A stretch of DNA of 64,000 nt from positions 1 through 64,000 of the forward strand of contig JAFYOX010000003.1 of assembly GCA_017547755.1 (NCBI GenBank). The letters run 5' to 3'. The DNA is from Clostridia bacterium (GTDB lineage Bacteria > Bacillota > Clostridia > Oscillospirales > CAG-272). This document shows, one piece after another, positions 61,224-64,000 of the stretch. The notes beneath the pieces are model-generated. The model made no database searches and was not told where the DNA came from. It worked only from the letters and a program-made list of their open reading frames with translations. Each line of letters starts with the position of its first letter. The stretch's first letter is position 1. The position numbers were made by a program, and so were the translations under genes.

Positions 61224-62183
61224 ATGCTGAAAGAACGAGGAATCATCATTCACGCACAGGACTGCGGCGATTATTTTGCCTCCCGCCTTGAGGCGACCAG
61301 GCTCAACGTCCTCGGCATCCATCCCGAAGGCGGCATCGCTGCGCATCTGTCCATGCAGAAGTGCATCGATATGCTGGAAACCGAAGAATGGCGTACCTTC
61401 CACCGCCGGATGGAAAAAGCGGGAATCGCTGTGGAATTCGAAATGCACGCGCTCTCGTGGATTCTCGAACGCGACAAGTTCGACACGCACCGCGACTGGT
61501 TCCGCATGACGGAAACCGGTGAACGCACCCCCGAATTCAACTGCTGTGCATCCAATCCCGACGTTCTCGACTACATCCGCGAACGCTGTGCGAAACTGGC
61601 GAAGATCTTCCGTCCGGACACGGACAAATATTATTTCTGGATTGACGATGTGGCGACGGCGGCGTGCCAGTGCGAAAAATGCCGTGCGCTGTCCGCATCC
61701 GATCAGGCGCTCATCCTGTACAACGCCATCGCGGACGGTCTGGCATCGGTCAATCCGCAGGCGAAGCAGAGTTATCTCGCGTATTTCGCAACCCTTCCCG
61801 TTCCGGAAAAGGTGAAAAAGCAGGACAACGTCTTCCTCGAATTCGCGCCGCTGGCACGTGATTTTGACGTGAGCCTGTTCGACGAGACCCGCGAAAAGAA
61901 TTACAGTCAGGTAAAAACGCTTCCCGCGCTTCTCGATTTCTTCGGGAAGGACGACGCGAAGGTCCTCGAATACTGGATGGACAATTCCCTCTTCTCCGGA
62001 TGGAAGCGTCCGCCGAAGGAATTCCATCTCAATCCCGCCACCTGTGCCGCCGACGTGGTGCAGTACCGGAAGCTCGGGTTTGAATCGATCACCTCGTTCG
62101 GCTGTTTCCTCGGCGAAGACTACCGCGACCTCTACGGCGACGCGGATCTTTCCGAATACGACCGGATTCTGAGCGCAGACTGA
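61224..62183 (+). CDS. DUF4838-type protein
   Basis: 319 residues from the ATG at 61224 behind AAAGGAG; the longer frame reaches back into the preceding gene. DDVATAACQCEKCRALSASDQALILYNAIADGL is the recognisable DUF4838 core (CxCxxC with the ASDQ motif). It is found in proteins that act on glycans and are often annotated as glycoside-hydrolase-associated. FWIDDVATAA and FLEFAPLARDF resemble barrel strands. No signal peptide is present. The catalytic residues are unknown. It follows the highly expressed binding lipoprotein and may work on the same sugar. Confidence 0.7.
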   Translation: MLKERGIIIHAQDCGDYFASRLEATRLNVLGIHPEGGIAAHLSMQKCIDMLETEEWRTFHRRMEKAGIAVEFEMHALSWILERDKFDTHRDWFRMTETGERTPEFNCCASNPDVLDYIRERCAKLAKIFRPDTDKYYFWIDDVATAACQCEKCRALSASDQALILYNAIADGLASVNPQAKQSYLAYFATLPVPEKVKKQDNVFLEFAPLARDFDVSLFDETREKNYSQVKTLPALLDFFGKDDAKVLEYWMDNSLFSGWKRPPKEFHLNPATCAADVVQYRKLGFESITSFGCFLGEDYRDLYGDADLSEYDRILSAD

Positions 62184-62191
62184 ACCAATAC

Positions 62192-62223
62192 AGCAAGGGA
62201 CACAAAACGTGCCCCTTGCTTTT
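62192..62223. terminator. Terminator between the DUF4838 and AraC-type genes
   Basis: AGCAAGGG-ACAC pairs with GTG-CCCCTTGCT with one mismatch, followed by TTTTGTTT on the plus strand. It serves the two convergent genes. Confidence 0.7.
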
Positions 62224-62225
62224 GT

Positions 62226-63392
62226 TTATTTTGCCGTGTAGATCGTTTTTACCATCGTGAATCCGTACGTTTCCGGTGCGAAATCCTCCGTATTCGGGAT
62301 ACTGCAGAACGGCATATACCCTATTTCCACGAGATGATTGATCGCCATGGTGTACGCATCCCGGATAAACGCCGGATTTTTGTATCGTCCGAGTGCCGCG
62401 ACACCTTCGACATCGCCGACACGGAAGCCGTATTTTCCGTAAATGCAGGTGCGGAAAATCGCAATCAGGGTCTCGCCGTCGTAAATACCGAGCGGCTCGT
62501 CGTACGGCGCGTTATGGAACACATCGCGCTGGGTCAGGCTTTCGACGACCTTCCAGTCGCTCCCGTATTCCGCGGCAAACGCTTTGACCGCCGGGATATC
62601 GTCCGCCGTCAGACGGCGGATACTGTATTTGCAGGTATGCTGGATCGCACCGCCGCAGTACAGCCATTCACGCACCGATACCTCGGAGGAGATCCCGTAT
62701 TCCTCCATCGTACGGATCACATCCGTCTCATCGCCGGGCAGGCTGAACGAGGTCGCTTCGGAAAAACCGCGCAGAAGTCCGATATATTCCGCCGTTTTCG
62801 CTGGATCGTCCGATGCAATGTCCGCATAAACGGAATTCCCGAACCGGTCAAGCCCGATATAGGATCCGGGCGTATCGGAAACAAACTGCGTTCCGTTGTA
62901 TTCGTACATAACGACCGCGCAGATGCCGTGCCGGATCGCATCGGTATGCAGAAGTTCATCCACCACGACGGCATTGTCGATCTGCGAAAACGTCGGATGA
63001 TCATGCAGGAACCGGGCGGCAGCAGTTTTGTCGGCGGCATCGGCGTAGGTCATCGGAAGATTTTCGTAATAGGTACGATATTCGCTCGGAGAACGTCCGT
63101 ACAGACTGCCGAACGCGCGGGTAAAACTCTCGTGCGTTTCATAGCCGCAGTCGAACGCAATGTCCGTGATATCCCGTGCGGTCGTCCGGAGAAGAAGGGC
63201 GGCACGGGATAAACGGATAAAACGGACATACTCCATCACCGTAAAACCGGTATGTTCGCGGAACAGCCGGTTGAAATAATCCGTGCTGAACCCGGCATGA
63301 TCGGCAACGTCGGCAATGGTAAGCTCCTCCGCGAAGCCGGAGCGGATGTAGGAGATCTCCTTGCCGATGAGTTTCTGGGTCTCTGTGTTCAT
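62226..63392 (-). CDS. AraC-family regulator with N-terminal HTH and C-terminal GNAT-like domain
   Basis: 388 residues. Residues about 10-108 are the double helix-turn-helix of AraC proteins (ELTIADVADHAGFSTDYFNRLFREHTG, then DITDIAFDCGYETHESFTRAF and the GRSPSEYR signature). The HTH is N-terminal, the reverse of the common order. Residues about 265-388 (ADDIPAVKAFAAEYG, GDVEGVAALGRYKNPAFIRDAY) look like a GNAT fold without a clear acetyl-CoA loop. The middle part is unassigned. GGAGGTG precedes the ATG. The targets may be the DUF4838 and lipoprotein genes; that is inference. Confidence 0.82.
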   Translation of the reverse strand: MNTETQKLIGKEISYIRSGFAEELTIADVADHAGFSTDYFNRLFREHTGFTVMEYVRFIRLSRAALLLRTTARDITDIAFDCGYETHESFTRAFGSLYGRSPSEYRTYYENLPMTYADAADKTAAARFLHDHPTFSQIDNAVVVDELLHTDAIRHGICAVVMYEYNGTQFVSDTPGSYIGLDRFGNSVYADIASDDPAKTAEYIGLLRGFSEATSFSLPGDETDVIRTMEEYGISSEVSVREWLYCGGAIQHTCKYSIRRLTADDIPAVKAFAAEYGSDWKVVESLTQRDVFHNAPYDEPLGIYDGETLIAIFRTCIYGKYGFRVGDVEGVAALGRYKNPAFIRDAYTMAINHLVEIGYMPFCSIPNTEDFAPETYGFTMVKTIYTAK

Positions 63393-63508
63393 GAAAACAC
63401 CTCCATTTCGATTATGTCCGTATTATATCACAACGGAAGAATCCCTGCTTTGCAGAAAACGACATATCAAAAAACGCACCAAAGCACAATAAACTTCAGC
63501 AAAACATA

Positions 63509-63537
63509 TTGACAATTCTATAATCCCATGGTATAAT
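63509..63537 (+). promoter_or_regulatory. Consensus promoter for the DeoR-type regulator
   Basis: TTGACA (63509-63514), 17 bp, TATAAT (63532-63537); both hexamers perfect. Confidence 0.8.
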
Positions 63538-63599
63538 GCAGATACAAACACACAATAACACATGAAACTACAGTAAACTACAATTCAAGGAGGCACATC

Positions 63600-64000
63600 A
63601 TGTTCAAAGAAGAACGCCACGCCGAAATTCTCCGGTACATCGGGGAAAACGGAAAGATCACCACGGCGCAGATCCAGCGGATGTACAGCGTCGGCTACGG
63701 AACCGCCATGAACGACCTCGATGAGCTCGCTGAAAAGGGACTCGTCCAGCGGACGCACGGCGGCGCGCTGAAGATGAAGCAGGTCGGCTACGCTCCGGAC
63801 GGCATCCGTTCGATGTCCGCGAAGGAACGCTGCACGGAGATCACGGACAATTATCTCGCCATCGCGCGCAAGGCGATCGAAATGATCGACAAAAACGACG
63901 TGATCTATCTCACGTCGGCGAGTCTCGGCTACATCATCGCAAAGGAACTTCCGGCAGATCTGTCCGTGACGGCGGTGGTCAATTCCATCTCCATTGCGGA
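63600..64000 (+). CDS. DeoR-family transcriptional regulator, 5' part (cut by the window end)
   Basis: 133 codons are visible from the ATG at 63600, with AGGAGG upstream. The N-terminus MFKEERHAEILRYI and ITTAQIQRMYSVGYGTAMNDLDELAEKGLVQRTHGGAL form the winged helix-turn-helix typical of DeoR sugar-operon repressors. The stretch after residue 85 (AIARKAIEMIDKNDVIYLTSASLGYIIAKEL) is the start of the sugar-phosphate-binding (ISOCOT) domain. The effector is probably a phosphorylated sugar. The gene is incomplete only because of the window edge. Confidence 0.85.
   Translation, partial: MFKEERHAEILRYIGENGKITTAQIQRMYSVGYGTAMNDLDELAEKGLVQRTHGGALKMKQVGYAPDGIRSMSAKERCTEITDNYLAIARKAIEMIDKNDVIYLTSASLGYIIAKELPADLSVTAVVNSISIA

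Overview
The window looks like chromosome from a spore-forming member of the Clostridia, probably a gut or rumen anaerobe of the Oscillospirales or a related order. This is inference. It rests on a spoVAD-spoVAE pair, a rubredoxin-type iron-sulfur domain, a glycyl-radical enzyme, sigma-A promoters with near-consensus boxes and 16-18 bp (mostly 17 bp) spacing, strong Shine-Dalgarno sites, and many plant-glycan enzymes. I saw no rRNA, tRNA, CRISPR array, phage genes or intact transposase.

Layout. 1-5900: a rubredoxin-like gene running off the edge, a 59-residue protein, a GH5-like glycosidase, an XRE regulator, a tyrosine-phosphatase-like protein, a nucleoside hydrolase and a YhhN membrane protein. 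6031-10025: an overlapping aldehyde/alcohol dehydrogenase pair divergent from a second XRE regulator. 10177-20224: a SulP anion transporter, a 348-bp composite palindromic element, an MFS transporter, a third XRE regulator, purC, a MATE exporter, and a P-type cation ATPase behind a yybP-ykoY (Mn2+) riboswitch. 20375-24853: sugar and glycoside catabolism (amidohydrolase, GH140-like, sugar isomerase, TIM-barrel hydrolase). 24969-31242: an esterase divergent from a four-gene operon ending in a glycyl-radical enzyme. 31309-36221: a solute-binding lipoprotein, a second MATE, a SUKH protein, an esterase and a small protein. 36340-40247: hisS, a MazG-HAD fusion and aspS in one operon. 40378-41059: a 682-bp imperfect palindrome. 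41175-51533: an aminotransferase with ppa and obg, an araD-like aldolase, a kinase-pyrophosphatase fusion, recG, a GH36 alpha-galactosidase and a peptidase C26. 51553-57697: a MITE-like element, a second binding lipoprotein, an overlapping four-gene operon with a GH106-like glycosidase, and a His-less HPr-like protein. 58019-64000: spoVAD-spoVAE, a third binding lipoprotein, a DUF4838 protein, an AraC-type regulator with N-terminal HTH, and a DeoR-type regulator cut by the edge.

How it works together. Most accessory genes deal with carbohydrates: glycosidases, esterases, sugar isomerases, a class II aldolase and three sugar-type binding lipoproteins that have no permease genes beside them. 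Housekeeping genes (purC, hisS, aspS, ppa, obg, recG) are scattered among them.

The most unusual signal is not a protein. A roughly 50-75 bp hairpin unit recurs in intergenic spaces (551, 5965, 11846, 12142, 23558, 24883, 36248, 44334). Two long imperfect palindromes (11921-12119 and 40378-41059) each carry such a unit, or a shorter relative, at both ends in inverted orientation. A third palindromic element (51553-51706) has IS-like termini instead. All coordinates, motifs and spacings were read by eye; no database search was run.
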